Shown: positions 32,291-40,479 of the stretch, one piece after another
Position numbering within the stretch: position 1 is the first letter of the stretch
How the letters are laid out: each line of letters begins with the position of its first letter
Source of the DNA: Eubacteriales bacterium
Lineage (GTDB): Bacteria; Bacillota; Clostridia; Lachnospirales; Lachnospiraceae
Assembly: GCA_030536995.1 (NCBI GenBank)
Contig: JAUNOY010000022.1
Coordinates: forward strand, 1-49,553
DNA length: 49,553 bases
Reading direction: 5' to 3'
Made by a program: the position numbers and the translations under genes
The notes under the pieces: model-generated
The model's database searches: none
The model's input: only the letters and a program-made list of their open reading frames with translations
What the model was told of the DNA's origin: nothing

Positions 32291-32347
32291 TTCATATAAG
32301 TCCCGTCCCGTGAAATGCAAAAATAAAATCAAAAAAGGAGAAAAGAT

Positions 32348-33787
32348 ATGGCAAACAACAAAAAGCTTGTGGAAGCTATTACTTCCATGGAAGACGATTT
32401 CGCCCAGTGGTATACAGATGTTGTAAAAAAAGCAGAACTCTGTGATTACACAAGCGTAAAGGGATGTATGGTAATCAAACCGGCAGGTTATGCAATCTGG
32501 GAGAATATCCAGAATGAGCTTGACAGAAGATTCAAGGAGACAGGAGTACAGAATGTATATATGCCAATGTTTATTCCGGAATCTCTTCTTGAAAAAGAAA
32601 AAGATCATGTAGAAGGATTTGCTCCGGAAGTAGCATGGGTTACACATGGAGGATTAGAACCGCTTCAGGAGCGTCTCTGTGTACGTCCGACTTCTGAGAC
32701 TCTGTTCTGTGATTTTTATCAGAAAGAAATTCAGTCTCACAGAGATTTGCCAAAAGTATACAATCAGTGGTGTTCCGTAGTACGTTGGGAAAAGACAACC
32801 CGTCCGTTCCTTCGTTCCCGTGAATTTCTGTGGCAGGAAGGGCATACTGCTCATGCAACAGCAGAAGAAGCAGAAGAGAGAACAATTCAGATGCTGAATG
32901 TTTATGCGGATTTCTGTGAAGAAGTTCTTGCTATTCCGGTTGTAAAAGGCCAGAAAACAGACAAGGAGAAATTTGCAGGAGCTGAGGCTACTTATACAAT
33001 CGAGTCTCTGATGCACGACGGTAAAGCGCTTCAGTCAGGAACAAGCCATAACTTCGGCGATGGATTTGCCAGAGCTTTCGGCATCCAGTATACAGATAAA
33101 AACAACCAGTTACAGTACGTACACCAGACTTCATGGGGTATGACAACACGTATGATCGGCGCTATTATCATGGTACACGGCGACAACAGCGGACTTGTTC
33201 TGCCTCCGAGAATCGCTCCTGTTCAGGCTGTTATCATCCCGATTCAGCAGAGAAAAGAAGGCGTTCTTGAGAAAGCAGACGAAATGTTTGCAGAATTAAA
33301 GAAAGCCGGATTCCGCGTAAAAGTGGATGATACAGACAAGAGTCCGGGATTCAAATTCGCAGAACAGGAAATGCGCGGTATTCCGGTTCGTATTGAGTGC
33401 GGACCAAAGGATATCGAGAACGGACAGGCTGTAATCTGCCGTCGCGATACAAGAGAGAAATATGTAGTGAAATTCGAAGAGCTTGCACAGAAGGTTCAGG
33501 AAATCCTGGATACTATGCAGAAAGAGATGCTGGAACGCGCACGTGCACACAGAGAGGCTCATACTTATGTTGCAACGAATTACGAAGAGTTCAAGGACAC
33601 AATCAACAACAAACCGGGCTTCGTAAAAGCAATGTGGTGCGGCTGCCGTGAGTGCGAGGACAAGATTAAAGAAGACGTACAGGCAACTTCCAGATGTATG
33701 CCGTTCGAACAGGAGCAGTTAAGCGATGTTTGTGTTTGCTGCGGAAAACCGGCTAAAAAAATGGTATATTGGGGAAGAGCATATTAA
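32348..33787 (+). CDS. proS: Prolyl-tRNA synthetase (archaeal/eukaryotic type)
   Basis: Charges tRNA-Pro. The 479-residue product has class II motifs (motif 2 [30 protein letters not shown], motif 3 [10 protein letters not shown]), lacks the large editing insertion of the bacterial type, and ends in a zinc-binding domain ([25 protein letters not shown]) with the C-terminal Tyr typical of ProS type 3. This form is common in Clostridia. Expression is governed by the T-box directly upstream. The ribosome binding site is AAGGAG. Confidence 0.97.
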   Translation: MANNKKLVEAITSMEDDFAQWYTDVVKKAELCDYTSVKGCMVIKPAGYAIWENIQNELDRRFKETGVQNVYMPMFIPESLLEKEKDHVEGFAPEVAWVTHGGLEPLQERLCVRPTSETLFCDFYQKEIQSHRDLPKVYNQWCSVVRWEKTTRPFLRSREFLWQEGHTAHATAEEAEERTIQMLNVYADFCEEVLAIPVVKGQKTDKEKFAGAEATYTIESLMHDGKALQSGTSHNFGDGFARAFGIQYTDKNNQLQYVHQTSWGMTTRMIGAIIMVHGDNSGLVLPPRIAPVQAVIIPIQQRKEGVLEKADEMFAELKKAGFRVKVDDTDKSPGFKFAEQEMRGIPVRIECGPKDIENGQAVICRRDTREKYVVKFEELAQKVQEILDTMQKEMLERARAHREAHTYVATNYEEFKDTINNKPGFVKAMWCGCRECEDKIKEDVQATSRCMPFEQEQLSDVCVCCGKPAKKMVYWGRAY

Positions 33788-33805
33788 TTAACACGAGGAT
33801 GCAGA

Positions 33806-35128
33806 ATGGTTCTGACAATACCAGAAAAAGTAGAATTTATCATAAATAAATTAGAAACAGCCGGATTCGAAGCTTATGCGGTGGGCGGCTGTGTCCGTGA
33901 CTCCATATTGGGAAGGAAGCCGGATGATTGGGATATCACTACTTCGGCGAAGCCGGAACAGGTGAAGGCGTTATTTAGGCGGACAGTGGACACCGGTCTG
34001 CAGCATGGGACTGTCACAGTTATGATAGATAAAGAAGGCTTCGAGGTGACGACATATCGTGTAGACGGAGAGTATGAGGACGGCCGCCATCCGAAAGAAG
34101 TGACGTTTACAGCAAGTCTGGAGGAAGATTTAAAGCGCAGGGATTTTACCATCAATGCAATGGCATATAATACGTCTTCCGGGCTGGTAGATATGTTTGG
34201 CGGACTTGAGGATATTAAGAAAAAAATCATCCGCTGTGTGGGAAATCCTCTGGAACGGTTCACAGAGGATGCATTGCGTATCATGCGTGCTGTGCGGTTC
34301 AGCGCCCAACTGGGCTTTGAGATTGAAAAGGAGACGAAAGCTGCTCTGTCCGTTATTGCGCCAAATCTTAAAAATGTAAGCGCGGAGCGTATTGAGACAG
34401 AGCTGGTGAAACTTCTTGTTTCTCCTCATCCCGATTATCTGAGAACAGCCTGGGAGACAGGCATCACAAAAGAATTTCTGCCGGAATTTGACGCCTGCAT
34501 GAACACGGAACAGAATACCCCTCATCACTGTTGGACTGTTGGAGAACACACCCTTCACAGCCTTTTAAATGTTCCCTGCGACAAGGTACTGCGTCTGACG
34601 ATGCTTCTGCATGATATTGGCAAGCCAAAGGTAAAAACGACGGATGAGAATGGAAGAGACCATTTCAAGACACATGGTTCTGTGGGAGAAAAGATGGCAA
34701 AGGAAATCCTGCGTCGCTTGAAATTTGACAATGATACCATAAGAAAGGTAAGCCATCTTGTGAAATGGCACGATTACCGTCCGGAAAATACGCCGAAAAG
34801 TGTAAGGCGGGCTTTGAATAAGATTGGAGAAGAACTTTTTCCGGAATATCTTATGGTGCAGAAAGCAGATATGCTTGCACAGAGCGATTATAAAAGAGAA
34901 GAAAAGTTGGAGAGAATTGAAAAGCTTACGTTTCTTTACCGGGAAATCCTGGAGAAAAAAGAATGTATTTCTCTTAAAACCCTGGCGGTAACAGGGAGTG
35001 ACCTGATAGATGCAGGAATGAAACCTGGAAAAGAAATCGGCGCGGTTCTGAATAGCCTTCTGGAAATGGTTTTGGAAGAACCGGAGCTGAACAAAAAAGA
35101 GACACTTTTAAATTTGATAAATAAGTAA
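33806..35128 (+). CDS. cca: CCA tRNA nucleotidyltransferase
   Basis: Adds or repairs the 3' CCA of tRNAs. The 440-residue product has the class II nucleotidyltransferase head (AYAVGGCVRDSILG, catalytic DWDIT), RRDFTINAMAYN, the neck motif EDALRIMRAVRFSAQLGFEIE and an HD domain with LLHDIGKP (about residue 270). It belongs to the HD-containing Firmicute type. None of the four tRNAs in this window encodes CCA, so its product is needed for all of them. It starts 18 bases after proS, probably in the same transcript, and ends at 35127-35159. Confidence 0.95.
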   Translation: MVLTIPEKVEFIINKLETAGFEAYAVGGCVRDSILGRKPDDWDITTSAKPEQVKALFRRTVDTGLQHGTVTVMIDKEGFEVTTYRVDGEYEDGRHPKEVTFTASLEEDLKRRDFTINAMAYNTSSGLVDMFGGLEDIKKKIIRCVGNPLERFTEDALRIMRAVRFSAQLGFEIEKETKAALSVIAPNLKNVSAERIETELVKLLVSPHPDYLRTAWETGITKEFLPEFDACMNTEQNTPHHCWTVGEHTLHSLLNVPCDKVLRLTMLLHDIGKPKVKTTDENGRDHFKTHGSVGEKMAKEILRRLKFDNDTIRKVSHLVKWHDYRPENTPKSVRRALNKIGEELFPEYLMVQKADMLAQSDYKREEKLERIEKLTFLYREILEKKECISLKTLAVTGSDLIDAGMKPGKEIGAVLNSLLEMVLEEPELNKKETLLNLINK

Positions 35129-35159
35129 AAAAAGAGCGTCAAGGCGGCGCTCTTTTTTT
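35127..35159 (+). terminator. Terminator of proS-cca
   Basis: GAGCG/CGCTC extended by seven A-T pairs, with a loop of nine bases and seven T after the stem. Confidence 0.88.
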
Positions 35160-35185
35160 GTCCGTTAATGACAGGGCAGGTCTGA

Positions 35186-35213
35186 CATATCCTGAGAGTG
35201 CAGTACATAAGAT
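35186..35213 (+). promoter_or_regulatory. SigE-like (mother-cell) promoter of the CotS-like gene
   Basis: CATATC (35186-35191), 14 bases, CATAAGAT (35206-35213). It matches the SigE pattern K-M-ATATT/CATACAAT with two or three mismatches. The -10 also fits the SigK pattern CATANNNTA, but no AC element lies at the right SigK distance. Confidence 0.5.
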
Positions 35214-35239
35214 AAAAGGGACTAAAATCAGAGGGGGAT

Positions 35240-36229
35240 ATGCAATTGTATGATTACGGACTCAGCACTCTGGAGCAGTATGGTCTGAAAGCAGAAACAA
35301 CAGCCCGCACCAGAGGAGCGCTGCTTTGCCATACAGAAAAGGGACTTTTGATTTTGAAGGAATTTGCAGGTTCGGAGAAAAAACTTGGGAAGCAGCAGGA
35401 GCTGCTTCTTATTCTGAAGGAAAAGGGAATTTATGTGGACAGTTTCCTTCCGAATCAGGAAGGAAATCTTGTGAGCCGGGATAAAGATGATGTGGCTTTT
35501 ACGCTCCAATACTGGTATGAGGGACGAGAGTGCGATACGAAATCAAGAGAGGAGATTCTCAGAAGTGTAAGTACATTGGCGAATTTACATACCGTCATGA
35601 AGCTTACGCCTGCAGAGGAATACAGGGGACAATCGCTGAGAGAAGTGTATGTGCGCCATAATCAGGAAATTCGAAAAATCCGCAAATTTATACGAAAAAA
35701 AGGGGGGACAGGAGTTTTTGAAAAAGAATTTCTGGAAAGTGTGGAATGGTTCCTGAAACGCGGGGAACTGGCGCTGGAGATGCTGGGAGATTCCGGGTAT
35801 GAGGAACTCAGGGAAAAGTCATGGCAGGAAGGAGAGGTCTGTCATGGAGAATACAGCCAGCATAATGTGCTGATGATGAAGAATGGCACGGCAGTGACAA
35901 ATTTCAGACATTGGAATTATGACATTCAAATATCTGATCTTTACCGTTTTATGAGAAAAATTCTGGAGAAATATAATTGGAATCTGGAGTTTGCCCGTGA
36001 TATGCTCAGTGTTTATCACAGGATTCGTCCGATTTCCAGAATGGAATGGGAGAATCTCAGGATACGTTTTATGTATCCGGAAAAATACTGGAAACTGGCA
36101 AATTATTATTATTCTCACAATAAGGCCTGGATATCCGAAAAGAATACGGAGAAATTGAGGGTATTAATAAAACAGAGTATAACCTGGGAGAAATTTGGGG
36201 AAAAATGTTTCGGGATTTATCCGTTTTGA
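35240..36229 (+). CDS. CotS-like spore coat kinase-fold protein
   Basis: The 329-residue product belongs to the CotS/aminoglycoside-phosphotransferase fold. GLLILKEFAGSEKKL holds the ATP-binding Lys and VCHGEYSQHNVLM corresponds to HGDxxxxN, with Glu in place of Asp. VTNFRHWNYDIQISDLYRF contains a later Asp in the metal-site region, but the usual D in (I/V)xxDF is replaced by Asn. The altered catalytic residues suggest weak or no kinase activity, as proposed for some coat proteins. The family is linked to spore coat assembly. The SigE-like promoter upstream and monocistronic layout support that. Confidence 0.82.
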   Translation: MQLYDYGLSTLEQYGLKAETTARTRGALLCHTEKGLLILKEFAGSEKKLGKQQELLLILKEKGIYVDSFLPNQEGNLVSRDKDDVAFTLQYWYEGRECDTKSREEILRSVSTLANLHTVMKLTPAEEYRGQSLREVYVRHNQEIRKIRKFIRKKGGTGVFEKEFLESVEWFLKRGELALEMLGDSGYEELREKSWQEGEVCHGEYSQHNVLMMKNGTAVTNFRHWNYDIQISDLYRFMRKILEKYNWNLEFARDMLSVYHRIRPISRMEWENLRIRFMYPEKYWKLANYYYSHNKAWISEKNTEKLRVLIKQSITWEKFGEKCFGIYPF

Positions 36230-36358
36230 CGAAGGAAACCTTGGGTTTTTACTTCCTTTTTTGATAAAACTGTTATATAATATAGAAAGCATGTAACATC
36301 CGGTAAATACAAAATGCCGAATCGTTATGAAAAAATATTATGTACAGGAGGGCTTGGT

Positions 36359-38092
36359 ATGGATTACAAGGCAACTTATGAACAGTGGATAGAAAACCCA
36401 TACTTTGATGAAGAAACAAAAAAGGAATTATTGGCTGTCAAAGAAGATGAAAACGAGATTAAAGAGCGCTTTTATATGGATCTGGAATTCGGTACAGCAG
36501 GTCTGCGCGGTATTATCGGAGCCGGAACAAACCGTATGAATATCTACGTTGTAAGACGCGCCACACAGGGACTTGCCAATTATATCGCGAAAGTAAACAA
36601 ACAGTCACAGGGTGTTGCCATTGCTTATGATTCCCGCCATATGTCACCGGAATTTGCACAGGAAGCAGCGCTTTGTCTGGCTGCAAACGGAATTAAGGCG
36701 TTTCTTTTTGAATCCTTAAGACCGACACCTGAGCTTTCTTTTGCGGTACGTCATCTGGGCTGTGTGGCAGGTATCAATATCACAGCAAGCCATAATCCGC
36801 CTGAATACAACGGTTATAAAGTGTACTGGGAAGATGGCGCGCAGATTACTCCGCCTCATGATTCCGGAATCATGGCAGAGGTAAAAGCAATCTCAGACTG
36901 GAATACTGTAAAAACTATGGATAAAGCAGCAGCAGAAACTGCCGGACTGTTTGAAATAATCGGACAGGCTATTGACGATGCTTACATTGCAGAGCTTAAG
37001 AAACAGGTAATCCATATGGATGCTATCGAGGCAGAAGGTAAAAACTTAAAAATTGTTTACAGTCCTCTTCACGGAACAGGAAACATCCCTGCAAGAAGAA
37101 TTCTGAAAGAGCTGGGATTTGAAAACGTATATGTAGTAAAAGAGCAGGAACTGCCGGATGGTAATTTCCCGACAGTCAGCTATCCAAACCCGGAAGCGGC
37201 GGAAGCTTTTGAACTCGGTCTTAAGCTTGCGAAAGAAATCGATGCAGACCTTGTTCTTGCAACAGACCCTGACGCAGACCGTCTTGGTGTTCGTGTAAAA
37301 GACAAAAACGGTGAATACCATGACCTTACCGGAAATATGTCAGGATGCCTCCTTGCAAACTATGAAATTAGCCAGAGAAAGGCTGTAAACGGAAGTCTTC
37401 CGGAAGATGGCGCTCTGATCAAGACGATTGTTACAAGTAATCTGGCAGATGCCATTGCCAAGGGATATGGTGTAAATCTGATCGAAGTTCTCACAGGCTT
37501 TAAATTTATCGGACAGCAGATTCTCGGCTTTGAAAACAGCGGAAAAGGTACTTACCTCTTCGGTTTTGAGGAAAGCTATGGATGTCTGATCGGAACTTAT
37601 GCAAGAGATAAAGATGCCATTGTTGCAACTATGGCGCTTTGTGAAGCTGCTGCATATTACAAGACTCAGGGCAAGACCTTATGGGATGCAATGATTGATA
37701 TGTATGAGCAGTTCGGATACTATAAAGATGATATCAAATCTGTAACACTTAAAGGTATTGAAGGTCTTCAGAAAATTCAGGAGATCATGGATACACTTCG
37801 TCAGAATCCCCCGGCAGAGTTTGCAGGACATAAAGTAGTTTCTGCAAGAGACTATAAAGAAGATACTGTCAAAGATCTTGCAACCGGTGAAGTGAAGCCT
37901 ACCGGACTTCCGAAATCCAATGTTCTGTATTATGATTTGACAGACGATGCGTGGGTATGCGTAAGACCGTCCGGAACAGAGCCTAAGGTTAAATTCTACT
38001 ATGGTGTAAAGGGAACTTCCCTTGCAGATGCAGATGAGAAATCTGCAGCTATGGGTGAAGCTGTTCTCGCCATGGTAAATAAAATGATGTAA
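36359..38092 (+). CDS. Phosphoglucomutase / phosphomannomutase
   Basis: Interconverts glucose 1-phosphate and 6-phosphate (or mannose forms), linking glycogen and surface glycan synthesis with glycolysis. The 577-residue product has the alpha-D-phosphohexomutase motifs: phospho-Ser144 in TASHNPPEYNGYK, metal loop DPDADR (303-308), sugar loop GFEESYG and phosphate loop RPSGTEPK. Its length matches the PgcA-like long bacterial form. The start is ATG 36359, with AGGAGG seven bases upstream; an in-frame ATG 45 bases earlier lacks a ribosome binding site. It is followed by mazG after three bases. Confidence 0.95.
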   Translation: MDYKATYEQWIENPYFDEETKKELLAVKEDENEIKERFYMDLEFGTAGLRGIIGAGTNRMNIYVVRRATQGLANYIAKVNKQSQGVAIAYDSRHMSPEFAQEAALCLAANGIKAFLFESLRPTPELSFAVRHLGCVAGINITASHNPPEYNGYKVYWEDGAQITPPHDSGIMAEVKAISDWNTVKTMDKAAAETAGLFEIIGQAIDDAYIAELKKQVIHMDAIEAEGKNLKIVYSPLHGTGNIPARRILKELGFENVYVVKEQELPDGNFPTVSYPNPEAAEAFELGLKLAKEIDADLVLATDPDADRLGVRVKDKNGEYHDLTGNMSGCLLANYEISQRKAVNGSLPEDGALIKTIVTSNLADAIAKGYGVNLIEVLTGFKFIGQQILGFENSGKGTYLFGFEESYGCLIGTYARDKDAIVATMALCEAAAYYKTQGKTLWDAMIDMYEQFGYYKDDIKSVTLKGIEGLQKIQEIMDTLRQNPPAEFAGHKVVSARDYKEDTVKDLATGEVKPTGLPKSNVLYYDLTDDAWVCVRPSGTEPKVKFYYGVKGTSLADADEKSAAMGEAVLAMVNKMM

Positions 38093-38095
38093 TTT

Positions 38096-38536
38096 ATGAA
38101 AGAATCAGTGAAAAATACCTTCTCTGATTTCGTGGAGGTAGTGGAGCTTCTCAGGGAGAAATGCCCATGGGACAGTGTCCAGACCCATGAAAGCCTGAAA
38201 ACCTGTCTTGTCAATGAAACCCAGGAGGTTCTTGAAAGTATAGATACTCTTGAGAAGGAAGGCTGCGGAGATAATCTTTGTGAAGAACTTGGTGACTTAC
38301 TGCTTCAGGTGGTTCTCAATAGTGTGATCGCCAAAGAGGAAGGGTTGTTTACTCTGGAGGATGTTATTGAAGGAATTACAGAAAAGATGAAATTCCGTCA
38401 TCCAAAGATATTTACTCCTGAGGATCAGGAACTCAATTCCTTAAGCTGGGAGGAACTGAAGGCGCGGGAACGCAAACTTCGTGAAAATTCACAAAAAAAC
38501 AATCTGAGCAGCCATAATAACAGGGAAAAACCTTGA
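38096..38536 (+). CDS. mazG: MazG-type nucleotide pyrophosphohydrolase
   Basis: Hydrolyses nucleoside triphosphates to monophosphates, removing unwanted nucleotides. The 146-residue single-domain product has the MazG signature: LREKCPWDSVQTHESLKTCLVNETQEV, with metal-binding Glu in E-T-Q-E and later EELGDLLLQVV. It is shorter than the YabN form of Bacillus subtilis, which adds a methylase-like domain. It opens the conserved mazG-hup-rqcP-yabP-yabQ-divIC-spoIIE block. Its stop codon TGA lies within the -35 box of the hup promoter. Confidence 0.93.
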   Translation: MKESVKNTFSDFVEVVELLREKCPWDSVQTHESLKTCLVNETQEVLESIDTLEKEGCGDNLCEELGDLLLQVVLNSVIAKEEGLFTLEDVIEGITEKMKFRHPKIFTPEDQELNSLSWEELKARERKLRENSQKNNLSSHNNREKP

Positions 38537-38561
38537 CAACAATAGGGAAAAGGTATATATA
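38533..38561 (+). promoter_or_regulatory. Promoter of hup
   Basis: TTGACA (38533-38538), 17 bases, TATATA (38556-38561). The -35 overlaps the mazG stop codon. The spacing and near-consensus boxes predict strong expression, as expected for an abundant chromosomal protein. Confidence 0.8.
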
Positions 38562-38632
38562 TAGATGATAGGGCTCTGTCGCTAAATGGCAGAAGTCATC
38601 AAACTATGAAAGTATTAGAGGAGGAAACAACC

Positions 38633-38911
38633 ATGAATAAAACAGAATTAGTAGCAGCAATGGCGAAAGAGACAAATCTTTCCAAGAAAGATGTTGAAGA
38701 CGTTCTGAAGTCTTTTGTTGATGTAGTATCTAAAGAACTGAAAAACGGTGGTAAAATTCAGTTAGTTGGTTTCGGTACATTTGAAGTCAGCGAGAGAGCT
38801 GCTAGAGAGGGCAGAAATCCTCAGACAGGCGAGACTATGACAATTGAAGCTTCCAAAGCTCCTAAATTCAAAGCAGGAAAAGCTTTAAAAGACATGATCA
38901 ACGCAAAATAA
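38633..38911 (+). CDS. hup: HU-family DNA-binding protein
   Basis: The 92-residue histone-like protein starts MNKTELVAAMAKETNLSKKD and has the HU signature FGTFEVSERAAREGRNPQTGE in the DNA-binding arm. It bends and compacts DNA. ATG 38633 follows GAGGAGG; an earlier in-frame ATG (38606) lies too far upstream and lacks a ribosome binding site. It sits between mazG and rqcP, an order I recall as common in Clostridia. A strong terminator follows. Confidence 0.97.
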   Translation: MNKTELVAAMAKETNLSKKDVEDVLKSFVDVVSKELKNGGKIQLVGFGTFEVSERAAREGRNPQTGETMTIEASKAPKFKAGKALKDMINAK

Positions 38912-38927
38912 TTCATGGATGATAACT

Positions 38928-38955
38928 GGGGGAACTTCGGTTCCCCCTTATTTTT
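38928..38955 (+). terminator. Terminator of hup
   Basis: An 8-bp stem GGGGGAAC/GTTCCCCC with a stable TTCG tetraloop, followed by TTATTTTT. Confidence 0.92.
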
Positions 38956-38976
38956 ACCTTTTTTAAGGAGGAAAAC

Positions 38977-39216
38977 ATGCGTTTAGACAAATATCTCAAG
39001 GTATCCCGTCTGATTAAACGTCGTACAGTGGCGAACGAGGCGTGTGATGCCGGGCGTGTTCTGGTAAACGACAAGCCGGCAAAGGCATCTGTATCAGTGA
39101 AGACAGGTGATATCATTGAAATCCAGTTCGGAAGCAAAAATGTAAAAGTAGAAGTTCTGGAAGTAAAGGAAACAGTGAGAAAAGAAGAAGTGGAAAGTAT
39201 GTACCGCTATCTCTGA
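38977..39216 (+). CDS. rqcP: S4-domain RNA-binding protein RqcP
   Basis: The 79-residue product is an S4 domain (MRLDKYLKVSRLIKRRTVANEACDAGRVLVN, then KTGDIIEIQFG). RqcP (YabO/Hsp15-like) binds stalled 50S subunits and helps RqcH add Ala tails in ribosome quality control. Position between mazG/hup and yabP is as in Bacillus subtilis yabO. AAGGAGG precedes the start. Confidence 0.92.
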   Translation: MRLDKYLKVSRLIKRRTVANEACDAGRVLVNDKPAKASVSVKTGDIIEIQFGSKNVKVEVLEVKETVRKEEVESMYRYL

Positions 39217-39257
39217 TCTGACTGCAGAGCATAAAGTTCTTTCAGGTCTGACTCCGG

Positions 39258-39285
39258 CATAATCATCGGGAAATCCACATAAACT
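39258..39285 (+). promoter_or_regulatory. SigE-like (mother-cell) promoter of yabP
   Basis: GCATAAT/CATAAT (39258-39263), 14 bases, CATAAACT (39278-39285). Compared with CATATT and CATACAAT this gives five of six and six of eight matches. In Bacillus subtilis yabP-yabQ is SigE-dependent, so the location is as expected. Confidence 0.55.
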
Positions 39286-39315
39286 GATAGTGGAATAACC
39301 GTTGGGAGGATTGGA

Positions 39316-39597
39316 GTGGAAGAGAGGAAGAATGGGGTATCTCATCGCATAGAGCTTTGGAACCGAAACGGCGGGACTGTAAGTGGAGTAAGCGATGTGA
39401 AGTCATTTGATGAAAAAGAAATCTTGCTTTTTACAGAGGCAGGAAAACTTTTGATAAAGGGAGAGCAGCTTCATGTGAAAAGGCTGGATCTGGAAAAAGG
39501 AGAAGTAGATCTGGAAGGGAAAACCGACAGTATGACATATTTGTCGAAAATCAGCGGAAAAAAAGAGGAGTCCCTTCTGAAAAGGATGTTTCGATAA
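39316..39597 (+). CDS. yabP: Sporulation protein YabP
   Basis: The 93-residue product has SHRIELWNRNGGTVSGVSDVKSFDE and LLIKGEQLHVKRLDLEKGEVDLEG, the YabP domain shared with YqfC. It is a sporulation protein of unclear biochemical role. The start is GTG at 39316, with GGGAGG six bases upstream; no in-frame ATG precedes it. yabQ starts three bases after the stop, so the pair is co-translated, preceded by a SigE-like promoter. Confidence 0.93.
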   Translation: MEERKNGVSHRIELWNRNGGTVSGVSDVKSFDEKEILLFTEAGKLLIKGEQLHVKRLDLEKGEVDLEGKTDSMTYLSKISGKKEESLLKRMFR

Positions 39598-39600
39598 TTT

Positions 39601-40050
39601 ATGAGCAGTTATATCCACCATGAAATGCTACTTTTTCTGCAGGCAGTCGTCACCGGAGCAGCTCTTCTTTTATGTTATGACTTTTTGAGGGCTTTCAGAA
39701 GAGTGATCCCCCATGATACTTTTTGGGTGGCTGCGGAGGATATTCTGTTCTGGCTGTTCTGCTCAATTGCGGTTTTTTCGTCAGTATACAGAACCAATCA
39801 GGGAAGTCTGCGCTTTTTTTTGTTTTTGGGCATTGCTCTGGGGAGCTTGCTCTGTGGGCTGACAATCAGTGCTTTTTTTGTAAAAATGTGTACCCGAATC
39901 CTGGAAATTCCTGCGGTTTTATCAAAACTTTTGATAAAGTGGTTGCTATTTCCGGTCAGACGTTGTAAAATTTTTGTGTATAAATGTGCAAAAAAGGAAA
40001 GGCAGGCAAATTGGGTAAAACAAATAAAAAAAGCAAAAAAAAGAATATAA
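39601..40050 (+). CDS. yabQ: Spore cortex biosynthesis protein YabQ
   Basis: The 149-residue membrane protein has four hydrophobic segments (first about residues 10-28) and the YabQ pattern HHEMLLFLQAVVTGAALLLCYDFLRAFRR followed by AAEDILFWLFCS. YabQ is needed for spore cortex formation in Bacillus subtilis. The basic tail (KKERQANWVKQIKKAKKR) overlaps the start of divIC by 40 bases (67 if the ATG start of divIC is used). Confidence 0.94.
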   Translation: MSSYIHHEMLLFLQAVVTGAALLLCYDFLRAFRRVIPHDTFWVAAEDILFWLFCSIAVFSSVYRTNQGSLRFFLFLGIALGSLLCGLTISAFFVKMCTRILEIPAVLSKLLIKWLLFPVRRCKIFVYKCAKKERQANWVKQIKKAKKRI

Positions 40051-40328
40051 TAGGGTACAACCGTCTCGGTATGCTTGCAATTGCCCTGGTCGTTTTAATC
40101 CTGCTTGGCGGGCTGATGATTGAGAGTCGTCGTCTTCAGGGCAGACTGGCTGTTTATGATGCAAAGGCAGCTACTCTGGAACAGGCGATAGAAGAGGAAC
40201 AGGAACGGACGAAAGAAATAGAAGAATTAAGAGATTATATGCAGACAGATGAATATGCAGAGGAAGTTGCGAGAGAAAGACTGGGTCTTGTAAAGGACAA
40301 TGAGATTGTATTTAAAGAGGGTCAGTAA
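40011..40328 (+). CDS. divIC: Septum formation initiator DivIC/FtsB family
   Basis: The product has a basic cytoplasmic N-terminus, one membrane helix (LGMLAIALVVLILLGGLMI, about residues 20-40) and an extracytoplasmic coiled coil (RLQGRLAVYDAKAATLEQAIEEEQERTKE), the normal DivIC/FtsB layout; it ends LGLVKDNEIVFKEG. With FtsL and DivIB it links the divisome to septal wall synthesis. I favour the TTG start at 40011 (105 residues), since AGGAAAGG lies about nine bases upstream. The in-frame ATG at 39984 adds nine residues but has no ribosome binding site. Start uncertain; identity firm. Confidence 0.9.
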   Translation: MGKTNKKSKKKNIIGYNRLGMLAIALVVLILLGGLMIESRRLQGRLAVYDAKAATLEQAIEEEQERTKEIEELRDYMQTDEYAEEVARERLGLVKDNEIVFKEGQ

Positions 40329-40378
40329 TCGTGTATGAAGACAGTATTTGGAGCACGCCGGTGTTTCAGGGATTTTTT

Positions 40379-40444
40379 TGACGAAAACTTTTTAGAGGTA
40401 TTCGTCTGTGTTTGACAGATATTTTATGCCCTGCCTCTTATAAT
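40379..40444 (+). promoter_or_regulatory. Spo0A-type SigA promoter of spoIIE with 0A boxes
   Basis: TGACGAA at 40379-40385 matches the 0A box TGNCGAA exactly, and TTCGTCT at 40401-40407 matches its reverse at six of seven positions. Downstream are a perfect TTGACA (40412-40417) and perfect TATAAT (40439-40444) separated by 21 bases, too long for SigA RNA polymerase alone. The Bacillus subtilis spoIIE promoter has the same 21-bp spacer with 0A boxes upstream and needs phosphorylated Spo0A. A conserved Spo0A-activated promoter is inferred. Confidence 0.8.
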
Positions 40445-40479
40445 ATCCATTTGATGAGGATATCAGGGGAGGGGAACAT

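Noticed and set aside
36230-36270. Terminator of the CotS-like gene
   Set aside because: A GGAA-ACC/GGT-TTCC fold with six T can be drawn, but it has a five-base bulge and few pairs, so support is weak.
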